Source: Robertmurraya siralis (lineage in GTDB: Bacteria > Bacillota > Bacilli > Bacillales > Cytobacillaceae). From it: 64,000 nucleotides of DNA. The DNA is taken from assembly GCF_005502275.1 (NCBI RefSeq), contig NZ_SWLZ01000005.1:124001-188000 (forward strand), read 5' to 3'. Positions 27,493 to 36,645 of this stretch are shown here, piece by piece (the stretch's first letter is position 1; each line of letters opens with the position of its first letter). Position numbers and translations under genes: made by a program. The notes beneath the pieces were generated by a model. That model saw nothing but the letters and a program-made list of their open reading frames with translations. It did no database searches and was not told where the DNA came from.

Positions 27493-27778
27493 TTCCATTT
27501 TTTAATCCATATATGTATAATATAGTAGTGCAACCTATATATTGGGTACATGGCACTATTTCAGTCTTCTTTCCTATTAGACTTTTATACTGGTAATATT
27601 TACAGACTGTGAATTTTGTAAAAAACAGTTGAAAAATAGTAGAATTTTGGTAGAATGGAAACATGTTAAACATTCCATTTTTGCTAAAATGTACTTTCAT
27701 TTCTTATTTTTACCGTATAGTTTAGTAGAATAGGGATTTTGACTCAACTAGTGTTACCCGTCAATGAGCAATCATTGA
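27493..27778 (+). promoter_or_regulatory. S-layer gene upstream region with candidate promoters
   Basis: The gap of 459 bases before the S-layer gene is A/T-rich. The best promoter is TTGAAA (27629-27634), 16 bases, TAGAAT (27651-27656). A second candidate is TTCCAT (27493) with TATAAT (27516-27521), spacing 17. A third -10-like TAGAAT is at 27726. TCAATGA/TCATTGA (27761-27778) can form a hairpin in the leader just before the AAGGAGG site. Multiple promoters and a long leader are usual for S-layer genes; these calls are from pattern only. Confidence 0.5.
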
Positions 27779-27816
27779 TAAAATAATTTTTTTGCAAAAC
27801 AAGGAGGAAATATTAC

Positions 27817-30438
27817 ATGGCTTACCAACCAAAGTCTTACCGTAAGTTTGTAGCAACTGCTGCTACTGCAACATTAGTTGCATCTGCTGTTGCTCCAGCT
27901 GCTGCTGCGGGATTTACTGATGTTTCAGACAATTACAAAGAAGCAGTAGATTTCGTAGTTTCTAAAGGAGCAAAAGGTTTAACTGAAACAAAATTCGGTG
28001 TTAGTGAAAACATCAAGCGTGTTGACGCTGCTGTATTGCTTGCTAACGTACTTGAGCTAGACACTGAGAAAGCTCCAGCTGCTGGTTTCACTGATGTACC
28101 TGCTCGTGCTCAAGGTGCTGTTAATGCACTTAAAGCTGCTGGTATTACAAACGGTAAATCAGACACTAAATTCGGTGCTAACGATTTAATCACTCGCGGC
28201 GAACTTGCTATCTGGATTCAAAAAGGATTTGGATTAGAAGGAAAAGCTGATATTAAATTTACTGATGTAGGTTCTCGTTACACTGAAGCAGTTGCTGCTT
28301 TAGTAGCGAACAAAATCACTCAAGGTAAAAACCCAACACAATTCGGAACAGCTGACAACGCTAAGCGTGGAGACTATGCGATCTTCTTACATAGAGCAGA
28401 CCAAGCACAATCTCCAGCAACTCCAGAAGTTGTGGGTGTAACAGCGGTTAACCCTACTACTTTATCATTTACTGGTACAGGGTTAAAATCGCTTAAAGCA
28501 GAGAATATTACTGTTGAGGGTAACACTGTAACAGCTGTATCTTCTACTGATGGTAAAACTGCTACTGTATCACTTGGAGGGACGCTTCCAGTTAGTAAAG
28601 ATGTTAAGGTTACAGTAAAATCTGGTGAGGTAACTAAAGAATTCACTGTAAACTATGCCCTAGAAGCTAAAAAAGTTGCTATAAAAGATGCAATTTTTGA
28701 TGACGATACAAATGGTCAAAAGCTTACAGTTCTTGTTGATGGTGTGGAAACATCTGTAGATTACCTATTATCAGCTGGTTATTCTGTAGTGTTTAACGCA
28801 TATGATAAGGATGGAAAAGTTGCAAATACTGAATTGTTTGGTACAACAGGTGACGTTGCAAGCACTACAGGACAATTAAAGAACAATAGTCCAATTAATT
28901 TAGGTGAGTATACAGTAACTGTAGTAATTGCTAAAGGCTCTACAATTCTTACTTCAGAAGCTGCTAAAATTACTGTCCGTAATATTGATAATGCTGCAAC
29001 TGCAATAACTAAATATGAATTCATTTTAGATAAAGGTGCTGCAGGAGTTAGTACAGAAGATTTTGAATTAAATAGTAAAACACTTGTAATTGGTGAGAAA
29101 GCATACATCGGTACAGTGACACTAGGTGTGGGTTCTGCTGCAACAGAAATCAGTGGAGTTGGAACAGGTTCAATCGTAGAATATAAGTCTTCTAATCCTG
29201 CTGTAGTTTCAGTTGATTCAACTTCGAAATCTATCACTGCTGAAGGTGTAGGTACAGCAACAATTACTATGACTGTAGGTAAGGTATCACAAACATTTAC
29301 AATCACTGTAAAAGGTGAACAAAGAAAAGCTGTCAAAGTTAACGCATCTAATTCAACTCATATTGTTAATAGAGCTATCTCTAAAAGTTTTGATGTAGTA
29401 GACCAATATGGAGATCCATTTGATGGTGTAACAGATTTAGAAGTTGTTGCCCCAGTAAGTGTAGCAGGTTTCGATGCAAATCCAAAGCCAGTTACAGCTT
29501 CTAAAGGAACAGCTACTGTAGCAATCGGAACACCTACAACTGCTGGTCAATCTGGAACTGTTGTGGTTCGTAACGCAAATACTAAGGCTACTGTTGGAAG
29601 CTTTTTAATTAAAACTACTGCTCAGGATAGTGTTGCATCTACAAAACTAGCTATCGCAAGCAGTTCAAAATCTAAAGATGAAATTTTAAATGCTGACTTA
29701 GCTAGTGATAATACTTTAACTTACATTTTAAGAGACTACACTTCTGAAAATGTAGTTGTGAAGAGTTATGGTGCAGCTGATTATACAGATTATGTTGTGA
29801 GATTTAATGGTTCTGTTGTATCAGTGAATGGTGATACAACTGGCGAATATACCCTAACTGCTACAGATGAAAATATTCATCTAGCAATTACTGGAGCTGG
29901 TTCAACTACAGTATCTGTATTTGATGCTAGTGGTAAGTTAGTTGATTCTAAAGTTGTAACAGTTAAGCAAGCTGCTACTAAGATTACTTCTGTTAACTGG
30001 AAGACTGTTCCTGTAATTAATTACACAACAGAAATTAACTACAAAACTGTTTTAGATATTACTGAAGGTGTTAATGGAACAGATTCAATCGTTAAAGGAA
30101 TTACTTTATCTTCACCAGTAGCAAATGCAATTCGTATTGCTGAGAATTCACCAGCAGGTACGTTTGAAGTTGGAGATATCTACATTGACCGTAATGACAA
30201 CGGTGTTGCAGATGCTGGAGATACACTAATAGGTAAATTAACTTATAGTGCAACTTCTACTTCGACTGGAGCACTTGTACCTCTAATTGGATCTCCAGTT
30301 GATGGTACAGAAAAAACTTCATTGGCTGTAGGAACTCCTGCTAAAGGTTACTTGAACTTTGTAATTACTGATGAAACTTCTTCAGACTCTGTTAAGCCAG
30401 TAGTTTCTACTAAATCTGTAGAAGTAGATGTTAAATAA
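27817..30438 (+). CDS. major S-layer protein candidate
   Basis: An 873-residue exported protein with a long, Ala-rich signal peptide (ends VAPAAAAG) and three SLH domains at about 33-75, 91-133 and 150-195. The following 670 residues are Thr-, Val- and Ala-rich and built of Ig-like beta domains, including a Big_2-like segment with SNPAVVSVDSTSKSITAEG. There is no enzyme motif. Codon choice is strongly restricted (GCT, GGT, GTT, ACT, AAA, GAA dominate), unlike its neighbours, which points to very high expression. A full AAGGAGG site, hairpin leader and strong terminator support this. The SLH subtype (ITRGELAIWIQKGF) is shared with the proteins at 36646, 47953 and 49577 and differs from that of the wall hydrolases. 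Confidence 0.88.
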   Translation: MAYQPKSYRKFVATAATATLVASAVAPAAAAGFTDVSDNYKEAVDFVVSKGAKGLTETKFGVSENIKRVDAAVLLANVLELDTEKAPAAGFTDVPARAQGAVNALKAAGITNGKSDTKFGANDLITRGELAIWIQKGFGLEGKADIKFTDVGSRYTEAVAALVANKITQGKNPTQFGTADNAKRGDYAIFLHRADQAQSPATPEVVGVTAVNPTTLSFTGTGLKSLKAENITVEGNTVTAVSSTDGKTATVSLGGTLPVSKDVKVTVKSGEVTKEFTVNYALEAKKVAIKDAIFDDDTNGQKLTVLVDGVETSVDYLLSAGYSVVFNAYDKDGKVANTELFGTTGDVASTTGQLKNNSPINLGEYTVTVVIAKGSTILTSEAAKITVRNIDNAATAITKYEFILDKGAAGVSTEDFELNSKTLVIGEKAYIGTVTLGVGSAATEISGVGTGSIVEYKSSNPAVVSVDSTSKSITAEGVGTATITMTVGKVSQTFTITVKGEQRKAVKVNASNSTHIVNRAISKSFDVVDQYGDPFDGVTDLEVVAPVSVAGFDANPKPVTASKGTATVAIGTPTTAGQSGTVVVRNANTKATVGSFLIKTTAQDSVASTKLAIASSSKSKDEILNADLASDNTLTYILRDYTSENVVVKSYGAADYTDYVVRFNGSVVSVNGDTTGEYTLTATDENIHLAITGAGSTTVSVFDASGKLVDSKVVTVKQAATKITSVNWKTVPVINYTTEINYKTVLDITEGVNGTDSIVKGITLSSPVANAIRIAENSPAGTFEVGDIYIDRNDNGVADAGDTLIGKLTYSATSTSTGALVPLIGSPVDGTEKTSLAVGTPAKGYLNFVITDETSSDSVKPVVSTKSVEVDVK

Positions 30439-30487
30439 GTAAAGAGTAATTTTAGGTTAGTATAACAATCAAAAAACTTAGTTTTTA

Positions 30488-30533
30488 AAAGCTCTGATGA
30501 GAGGACACTCTTATTCAGAGCTTTATTTTTTTT
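30488..30533 (+). terminator. terminator of the S-layer gene
   Basis: AAAGCTCTGA (30488-30497) and TCAGAGCTTT (30515-30524) pair, followed by A and eight T residues. Confidence 0.92.
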
Positions 30534-30604
30534 GTTCTATAATATGGTTCTATAATATTTGTTGGGGTTAATACACCATTAATTGTGCAAAAAAAGAGCA
30601 CGAT

Positions 30605-30943
30605 ATCCCCCATTCTTTTATACTTGAATTGACGAGAAACAAGTATAGAGTGGGGATACGTGCATGATGAATTCTAACATATTTTTACCTAGATTTGAAG
30701 AAGTGATCATTAAGAAGACAGAAATAGTAGAGGATAAGTATTGCTTCTATGTGAAATGCTTGTAAAAGAACATTCCTATGTGAACTGTGGGGCACTAACA
30801 TCTAAGGTACATGATGTTCGAATTTGAAAAAATCATGTATTTAAAGATTTTTGAGTGTCACACACGGATATTTTACATAAGCCGTTTTGCGTGTAAATGT
30901 GGGAAAAGATTTGAAGAAGTGAATCCATTTTTGAAAAATGACG
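30605..30943 (+). pseudogene. 5' relic of an ISL3-family transposase gene
   Basis: From ATG 30664 the reading gives IFLPRFEEVIIKKTEIVED, then (after a frameshift) NCGALTSKVHDVRI, and after another shift RFACKCGKRFEEVNPFLKN. This is the N-terminal zinc-finger part of ISL3-family transposases. Stops and shifts break it, and the catalytic part is absent. An inverted repeat (30605-30626 with 30640-30657) precedes the start. Between this relic and the IS21 element, 30944-31178, I see nothing. Confidence 0.75.
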
Positions 30944-31337
30944 GTCCATTTTGAATTTCGTTGCAGCAATGTTTAGATAAAAATGCTCTATCGGGAAAAT
31001 CAATAAATTAAGGAATTGTATAAAAATTCTGGCATTTTGATAAAAAAATAATGAAAAAACTTCATAAAAATTCAGCATTGATTGTTATTGTCTTATAATC
31101 GTAAGTGACGTATTCCATCTTTTTTATAGCAACAGTAACATGGTAAAAGGCATAGTGACTTTCTTTATTACTGCCAATTGTTTATTGCAAAATAGAAGTG
31201 CAGAGCTTTGCAAGAGGAAAATGCAGAGTCCTGCACTATTTTTATAGGCAGGGAAAATAAAAAAAGACTTGCCAGTCACCCCAAGTCCCTCTACTGTAAT
31301 TGGTGTCGAATCAATTTAGAGTGGAGGAAAAGAAAGG

Positions 31338-32762
31338 ATGCTAGCAATGTCTGATATTAATTGTATCAAACACTTAAGAAACAACAAAGGCTTATCTATT
31401 ACCAAAATACAACAAACATTAAAAATAAACTGGAGAACAGCAAAGAAGTATGCAGATGAGGAGCAATTACCAACAACAAAGATCTCTCCTAAAAAGGGAA
31501 TGATGCATGATGAGAACTGAGGAGAAATTGTTTCGGATTGGCTTTTTGAGGATTCCAAATTAAGAAGAAAAGAAAGAAGAACTAAAAAGAAATTATTCCA
31601 AGAACTACAGGAGTTAGGTTTCAAGGGGTCCTATCGGACTCTATGCTATTTTGTTCAAGATTGGAACAATACCCATCACCATGAAAAAGATAAAGGCTTT
31701 GAACGATTAGAACATCCCCCAGGGGAAGCACAAGTAGATTTTGGCGTAATGGAAGCTGTTCAAGATGGGGAACTAGTAGATATAAGATTGCTCATCATGT
31801 CCTATCCAAATAGTAATGCTGGATTTGCAGTACCTCTCCCAGCAGAGAATCAAGAATGTTTCCTACATGGACTTCAGCTATTGTTTAAACAAGCTGGGGG
31901 TGTCCCAATGAAATTAAGAATTGATAATTTGTCACCTGCCGTAAAAAAAGTACGTACAAAAACAGAGGAAGTCCAACTAACAGATGAGTTCATGGCCTTT
32001 CAGAATCATTATGGTTTTGAAGTTCAGGCATGTAATCCTAGAAGTGGCCATGAAAAGGGAAATGTTGAAAACAAAGTAGGTTATATTCGATATAACTTTT
32101 TTAATAAGGCTCCCATCATGACTAGTTTTGAAGATTTAACCGTTCAATTAGAGAAGCAACTAATTGAGGACCGAAATCGACTACACTACGAAAAGAATGT
32201 ATTAATAAATGAACTGTGGGAGGATGAGAAAAAGTACTTACTGCAGCTCCCGAAAGTAGAGTATCCCGTATTTAAAGAAGAGATGGGGAAAGTGAATAAA
32301 TACAATGAAATAAAACTAGATCAGGTGCTTGTTCATGTTCCAAGGGCGTCCAATTATAGTTTGCTTCACGTTCAATTAACATGGAACTCAGTCAAGGTCA
32401 TCTCACCTGACGGCGAGATATTATTAGATGACTATCGACCTTATATGAAAAAGCGAAAGGCGCTTCCGTGGATTTCAATTTTTAAAACGTGGATTAATAA
32501 GCCGAGGTCCGTCGCTTATTCTAGGTATAAAGAATATTTACCCGGAAGGGTTAAGAGTTACCTACTTGTTGAACACTTGGTCATACGAAGAGAACGCTTA
32601 AAGGCAGTGGCAAGCTTACTTGTTACACATGATATGAAGCGTATTAACGAGGAATTCTACGAGTTAATCGCTGAAGAGCGACTGGGAAAAGAAGAGAATC
32701 CATTCGAGATAAATTGGTCAGATTACGATTCCTTGACCGCAAGTAAGGAGGTTACTCCATGA
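31338..32762 (+). pseudogene. istA: istA transposase gene with an in-frame stop
   Basis: The full frame would give about 474 residues, the normal IstA length. A TGA at 31518-31520 interrupts it after the helix-turn-helix segment (HLRNNKGLSITKIQQTLKIN); the same frame resumes at once and stays open to 32762, so one base change explains it (TGG or CGA to TGA). The DDE domain is intact: Asp in EAQVDFG, Asp in RIDNLSP, Glu in GNVENKVGY. The largest remaining ATG-initiated piece starts at 31749 and lacks the DNA-binding part and the first catalytic Asp, so the copy is probably inactive unless the stop is read through. It overlaps istB by four bases. Confidence 0.85.
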
Positions 32763-33484
32763 GCGAGCAACTCCGAAATAAGTGTAAATCATTACGGTTA
32801 GCTTATATAGCTGAAGTCTATGAACAGATCCCTTTTGATACGAAAGAGCAGTTTTTGAGTGATCTATTAGATGAGGAGTTACATTTGAGAGAAATAGCAA
32901 AAGCTCATCGTCTTATTAAGAAAGCTAGATTTCTAGATAAAAAAAGTTTAGAAGAATATGAGTGGACAGAGCAAATCCATATGCCCTCTCATCTTGATAA
33001 AGAGGAATTATTCAGGCTGGATTTTATAGAGAAACAACAAAATGTCTTACTCGTAGGAACTCCCGGAACAGGTAAAACACATCTGGCAACCGGGTTAGGC
33101 AGAAAGGCATGTGAAATGGGTTATGAGGTAGGATTCTATCGTGTCTCACATCTCGTGGAAGAATTGGAGAAGGCTTTGAAGTTAAATCGACTCTCTTCTT
33201 TCAGAAATAAAATTCATAATTTAGATTTGGTAATCCTAGATGAAATGGGCTATCTACCCTTTAGTAAGGAAGGAGCCGAGCTATTATTTCAACTTATTTC
33301 TGAGTGTTACGAGCAGAAAAGTCTTATTCTGACATCGAACCTAGAATTTAGTCAGTGGAATCGGATATTTGCCGATTCTAGACTAACAGCTTCATTAGTT
33401 GATCGTTTAATACATCACGCTCACATTATCACTTTTCAGGGGGAAAGTTACCGTCTTTCAAACGCTCTATCAAAAAGAAGGTAA
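32759..33484 (+). CDS. istB: IS21 helper ATPase IstB
   Basis: A 241-residue AAA+ ATPase that assists the IstA transposase by target choice and DNA remodelling. Walker A is VGTPGTGKTHLA at about residue 98; Walker B is LVILDEMGY; the sensor region has ILTSNLEFSQW. The start ATGA overlaps the istA stop, the typical IS21 arrangement, and GGAGG lies just upstream. It appears intact even though istA is broken. Confidence 0.93.
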   Translation: MSEQLRNKCKSLRLAYIAEVYEQIPFDTKEQFLSDLLDEELHLREIAKAHRLIKKARFLDKKSLEEYEWTEQIHMPSHLDKEELFRLDFIEKQQNVLLVGTPGTGKTHLATGLGRKACEMGYEVGFYRVSHLVEELEKALKLNRLSSFRNKIHNLDLVILDEMGYLPFSKEGAELLFQLISECYEQKSLILTSNLEFSQWNRIFADSRLTASLVDRLIHHAHIITFQGESYRLSNALSKRR

Positions 33485-33779
33485 TCTCCCCGGGTGGCAA
33501 AACTCTGCATTTTTGATTGCGCAAATCTGCACTTTTCTATTGCAAAATACACCAATAGCATTACTAATATTGATTAGAAAAGTCTGCCACCATGAACCTA
33601 CTAAATTACATAAAATATCCGCATGCTTCAACCTTCTAAAAACAACAATTGAAGACCTCACTGAGCAAGGTCTCCAATCACAAATGTAAAAGTGATCATG
33701 CTCTGTACAAAACACTAACTAAATTGCTTATCATTTACACAACTTATTCCATATGTAGACTATATAAACATCGTTATCT

Positions 33780-34325
33780 TCATTTCTTCTCCGCCTTATT
33801 CATTTCCTTTTTCAGCTTTAACAATAATCTTTGCTTTTTCACTAAGTATTGGGTGATCGGGTAGCGATCAGGGCCAACGGTTAATCGTTTATATTGGTCG
33901 GCTGTCGTCAGCTTGTGGTTGAAAGAAGACTGCTGTCCTGGAATCGAGAATGATAAGTCATTCATAAACAAAATCAATGTACGTGCTCGTAAAAAGAATG
34001 TTCGTTTAATATGATCAGGGTTGAACCAGATATTATCTTCATGAAATCGCGATCTTGTTGGGAAAAGGATAATTTGTTCAATCGGGTCAACGACAATTGG
34101 GCAAAGGTGGTTTTTACCAAGGAGCCATTTAGCGGTATCAAGGGCGCTTTTTAAGTTATAGCCATTGCAGCGAATGCTGTAATCAATGACCTTCAGCGGG
34201 GGAAGAGTGACAACAAATAGACGATCTACTTCTCTGACGAGGGAATAGTGGTTCCCTTGTCGATCAAAAATGCTTGAAATACAGATCATTTTTGGCGATA
34301 TTCGATAACTTTCTTTTAAGTACAA
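33780..34325 (-). CDS. comK: competence transcription factor ComK
   Basis: About 181 residues matching ComK, the master activator of genetic competence, which binds paired A/T boxes. Recognisable parts are VDRLFVVTLPPLKVIDYSIR, CPIVVDPIEQIILFPTRS and the tail QYLVKKQRLLLKLKKEMNK. The start is debatable. The AAGGAGG (34341-34335) touches an ATG at 34334 with no spacer, so initiation there is unlikely. A TTG three codons later (34325) has the ideal nine-base spacing and is chosen here. An upstream ATG at 34364 has no ribosome site. It lies alone, 223 bases from the IS21 right flank; that gap holds no gene. Confidence 0.85.
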   Translation of the reverse strand: MYLKESYRISPKMICISSIFDRQGNHYSLVREVDRLFVVTLPPLKVIDYSIRCNGYNLKSALDTAKWLLGKNHLCPIVVDPIEQIILFPTRSRFHEDNIWFNPDHIKRTFFLRARTLILFMNDLSFSIPGQQSSFNHKLTTADQYKRLTVGPDRYPITQYLVKKQRLLLKLKKEMNKAEKK

Positions 34326-34541
34326 TGGTTTCATCCTCCTTAAATTTATTAGCCCCATCCGCACTTAACTGGTTATCATCACTCTTAAAAAATATGATAA
34401 TTAGCCTATACAATAACTCCTTTTCTTCTAAATTAGTGAAAATGGGTCTAAATACCTCAATACCAAAATACTATTATTTGGAAGAAAAATCAGCAAATGA
34501 AACAGTAAAAATGTGACAAAAATAGTAAATTTTTAAAAATA

Positions 34542-34590
34542 AAAAGAAGACGATCTCTATAGAAATTAAACATAGAGACCGTCTTCTTTT
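34542..34590 (-). terminator. terminator downstream of the small membrane protein gene
   Basis: AAAAGAAGACGATCTCTAT (34542-34560) pairs with ATAGAGACCGTCTTCTTTT (34572-34590), one mismatch. On the minus strand it is followed by TTTTTATTTTT. It lies 143 bases past the stop at 34733. The 34335-34541 stretch upstream of comK holds no gene. Confidence 0.85.
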
Positions 34591-34732
34591 GTTTGCCTTC
34601 AAGAAAAGGGATGGCTTCTCACATAAAGAGAGCAAGAACCAAAAAGGTTGTTTTTTTAGCAACACATCTCGCAGTCATCACAAGATAATCAAGCGCTGAC
34701 GATTTTCGAGCTTATTATAGAGCGTACATGGA

Positions 34733-35035
34733 TTAGAGAGCCTCAGCTTTATTCGCTTTAGCTGCATCAACCATGAGTAAAATAGCAGTAATAATATGCA
34801 TGACCATTCCTACAAACGGAATCCATGCAATCGCAGATGTCACAATGCCAAGAATGCTCCCATGCTTACTCTCATTATCTCGCAAAGAAAAAACTAACGT
34901 AATAATATGCAATATCCCCATTAGCATTAAAGGTGTCCACAGGTATGCAAGGACAATAGTACCACCGATAATCGGTATCCCTAAAAATGCTTCAAGCCCT
35001 CCTGTGACCCATTTTAAAATGGTTGATACTTTCAT
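34733..35035 (-). CDS. small polytopic membrane protein, unknown function
   Basis: About 100 residues with three to four hydrophobic helices (LGIPIIGGTIVLAYLWTP, LMLMGILHIITLVFSL, IVTSAIAWIPFVGMVMHI). No catalytic motif is seen and I cannot name the family with confidence. The frame opens at 35044, but the ATG at 35035 is preferred: GAGGAGG sits 11 bases before it, while it is only two bases from the earlier ATG. It stands between comK and an LCP gene. Confidence 0.75.
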   Translation of the reverse strand: MKVSTILKWVTGGLEAFLGIPIIGGTIVLAYLWTPLMLMGILHIITLVFSLRDNESKHGSILGIVTSAIAWIPFVGMVMHIITAILLMVDAAKANKAEAL

Positions 35036-35378
35036 TGCGCACATAACCTCCTCTTACGATCTAAATTGTCCATAACTAGCGAAGTGGATGAATGAATAAT
35101 GAATGATGACGAATGGACGATTTAAGTATATCAAACTTCTTTTATGTATAGGGGCTAACGGGTGAATTTCCTTTGTTGAAACACGATGTGTAAAGAGGCA
35201 CACCATGAACATGACGGCTCAAGCCATTTTCCATCAGTGAAGACACACGCAAAGCAAAGAAGCTTGCCTATTTACTTTGCAAGCTTCAGCGTGTTGCCAA
35301 CTCGCTAAGGTAAAAAGCCTTCGGAGCAGTGAAGCACTGAAAACAGGGAACGTTTGCGTCCACTTTGCCACATGTCAA
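35036..35378. other. gap with a two-part hairpin
   Basis: No gene is seen. GAAGCTTGC (35259-35267) pairs with GCAAGCTTC (35279-35287), and outside it ACACG (35245) pairs with CGTGT (35290). No T-run follows on either strand, so it is not a standard terminator. Confidence 0.4.
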
Positions 35379-36335
35379 TTATGGATTCTTTTTGCTTTCA
35401 ACGATTTCTAAATGCTCTTTCAGCGCTTTCTGAATCGTTTCTTTCTCTTCATCAGAAACAATGAGGTAATAAATCGAATGGATACGTGTTCCTTCACCGG
35501 TAATCGTCAGCTGCTCCATTTCCTTCGCTGCATCCTTATAATTCTTTTGAATATCGATCATTTCGTTAAAGGTAAGATTCGTGCGGATATTTTCCCCAAG
35601 TGCATTGAAAATATTTTTATAATTGGTCAAGGAGGATAAGCTCGCCCCTTCTTTAATGACGGCCTCGATGATTTGCCGCTGTCTTAATTGGCGCCCGAAA
35701 TCACCTCTCGGATCTTCGTATCTCATCCGCGTATACAACAATGCTTTTTCTCCGTCCAAGGTGATTTCCCTTTTCGGGAAGTGGACGCCCTCAATTGTAA
35801 AATCCAAATCATTATCAACCGTGACTCCGCCGACGGCATCGACGATGTCTTCAAAGCCCTCCATATTTACTTGCAAATAGAAATCGATCGGGATGTCTAA
35901 AAAGTTTTCAACCGTGTCCATCGACATTTTCACTCCGCCAAAGGCGTAAGCATGGTTGATTTTATCCTCCGTTCCACGCCCGATAATTTCTGTGCGCGTG
36001 TCGCGGGGAATGCTTAACATTTTGACTGATTGCAACGTAGGATTTACGGTTAATACAATTATCGTATCGGAGCGCCCCCGATCCCCTTCTCTTTCATCGA
36101 CTCCCAGCATTAAAACCGAGAAGGGCTCCTTATCCTTTAGAGTAAGATCCTCGACTCTCTTCTCAGACACTTCTCGCTCGATAGGTTCGTGCATCGTATC
36201 GACCGTGTCTGTCAAAGCTTTATACACAGAATAGCCATATGCTCCCACCGCAACTAGAAGTAAAAGGGAGAAAACTCCGATGATCTTTACCCATTTTTTC
36301 CTCTTCTTTTTTGCCTTTGCTGAGCGCCCTTCCAT
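35379..36335 (-). CDS. LytR-CpsA-Psr (LCP) family ligase
   Basis: A 318-residue membrane-anchored protein: basic N-terminus (AKKKRKKWVKI), one helix at about 15-37, and an extracellular LCP domain at about 75-230. Key family elements are VLMLGVDEREGD, SIPRDTRTEI, DKINHAYAFGG and MRYEDPRGDFGRQLRQ, with the Arg and Asp residues that bind the polyprenyl pyrophosphate. LCP enzymes transfer anionic polymers from the lipid carrier to peptidoglycan. With the second LCP gene at 60949, it could attach the pyruvylated polymer or teichoic acid. No terminator is visible. Confidence 0.88.
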   Translation of the reverse strand: MEGRSAKAKKKRKKWVKIIGVFSLLLLVAVGAYGYSVYKALTDTVDTMHEPIEREVSEKRVEDLTLKDKEPFSVLMLGVDEREGDRGRSDTIIVLTVNPTLQSVKMLSIPRDTRTEIIGRGTEDKINHAYAFGGVKMSMDTVENFLDIPIDFYLQVNMEGFEDIVDAVGGVTVDNDLDFTIEGVHFPKREITLDGEKALLYTRMRYEDPRGDFGRQLRQRQIIEAVIKEGASLSSLTNYKNIFNALGENIRTNLTFNEMIDIQKNYKDAAKEMEQLTITGEGTRIHSIYYLIVSDEEKETIQKALKEHLEIVESKKNP

Positions 36336-36645
36336 AAACGAATTCCTCCACGGGTTAGTATAATTGAACTATATCAAATTTCATGAAAATAATATAGAAA
36401 AACTCATATACCTTTTCATTAGAATGCACAAAAGTAGGCGATTTCACACTTGTGAATAGATAGATACGATCAGCGCAAGTAAAGATTGATGAGAAATTTT
36501 TACAGCGAAGTAAATATATTTAAAATATTATTAATAGTTCGAATTATCGTGGTTGAATCATCGTTCATTTGCTAGAATAAGCAATGGATCTTGTACAAAC
36601 GTCATGGAAAAAAATTCGACGAGGAGAAAAGGAGGTTTAACGAAT
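36336..36645. other. divergent upstream region of the LCP and SLH/beta-helix genes
   Basis: About 310 A/T-rich bases. An earlier ATG frame enters from 36553 but has no ribosome site. The only clear signal is AAGGAGG at 36629-36635 for the rightward gene. Promoters could not be assigned with confidence. Confidence 0.3.

Larger units (their letters stand above)
31179..33551 (+). mobile_element. IS21-family insertion sequence
   Basis: A 2373-bp element with inverted ends beginning TGTTTATTGCAAAATAG on the left and, as complement, TGTATTTTGCAATAG on the right. Each end holds two TGCAGA motifs 23 bp apart (31199 and 31222 on the left; complements at 33526-33531 and 33503-33508 on the right), the internal repeat layout of IS21 ends. 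A perfect 5-bp duplication CCAAT flanks it (31174-31178 and 33552-33556). It carries istA and istB. The intact flanks suggest a fairly recent insertion. Confidence 0.9.

Noticed and set aside
28374-29336. Long minus-strand open frames inside the S-layer gene
   Set aside because: They arise from the biased codon use of the S-layer gene on the other strand; no ribosome site and low-complexity Val/Pro/Thr translation.
30833-31078. 81-codon minus-strand frame next to the ISL3 relic
   Set aside because: Phe-rich, antisense to the transposase relic, with no ribosome site.
35245-35294. Terminator for the LCP gene at 35379
   Set aside because: The hairpin is stable but has no T-run on the minus strand and lies over 80 bases past the stop; listed only as a hairpin.
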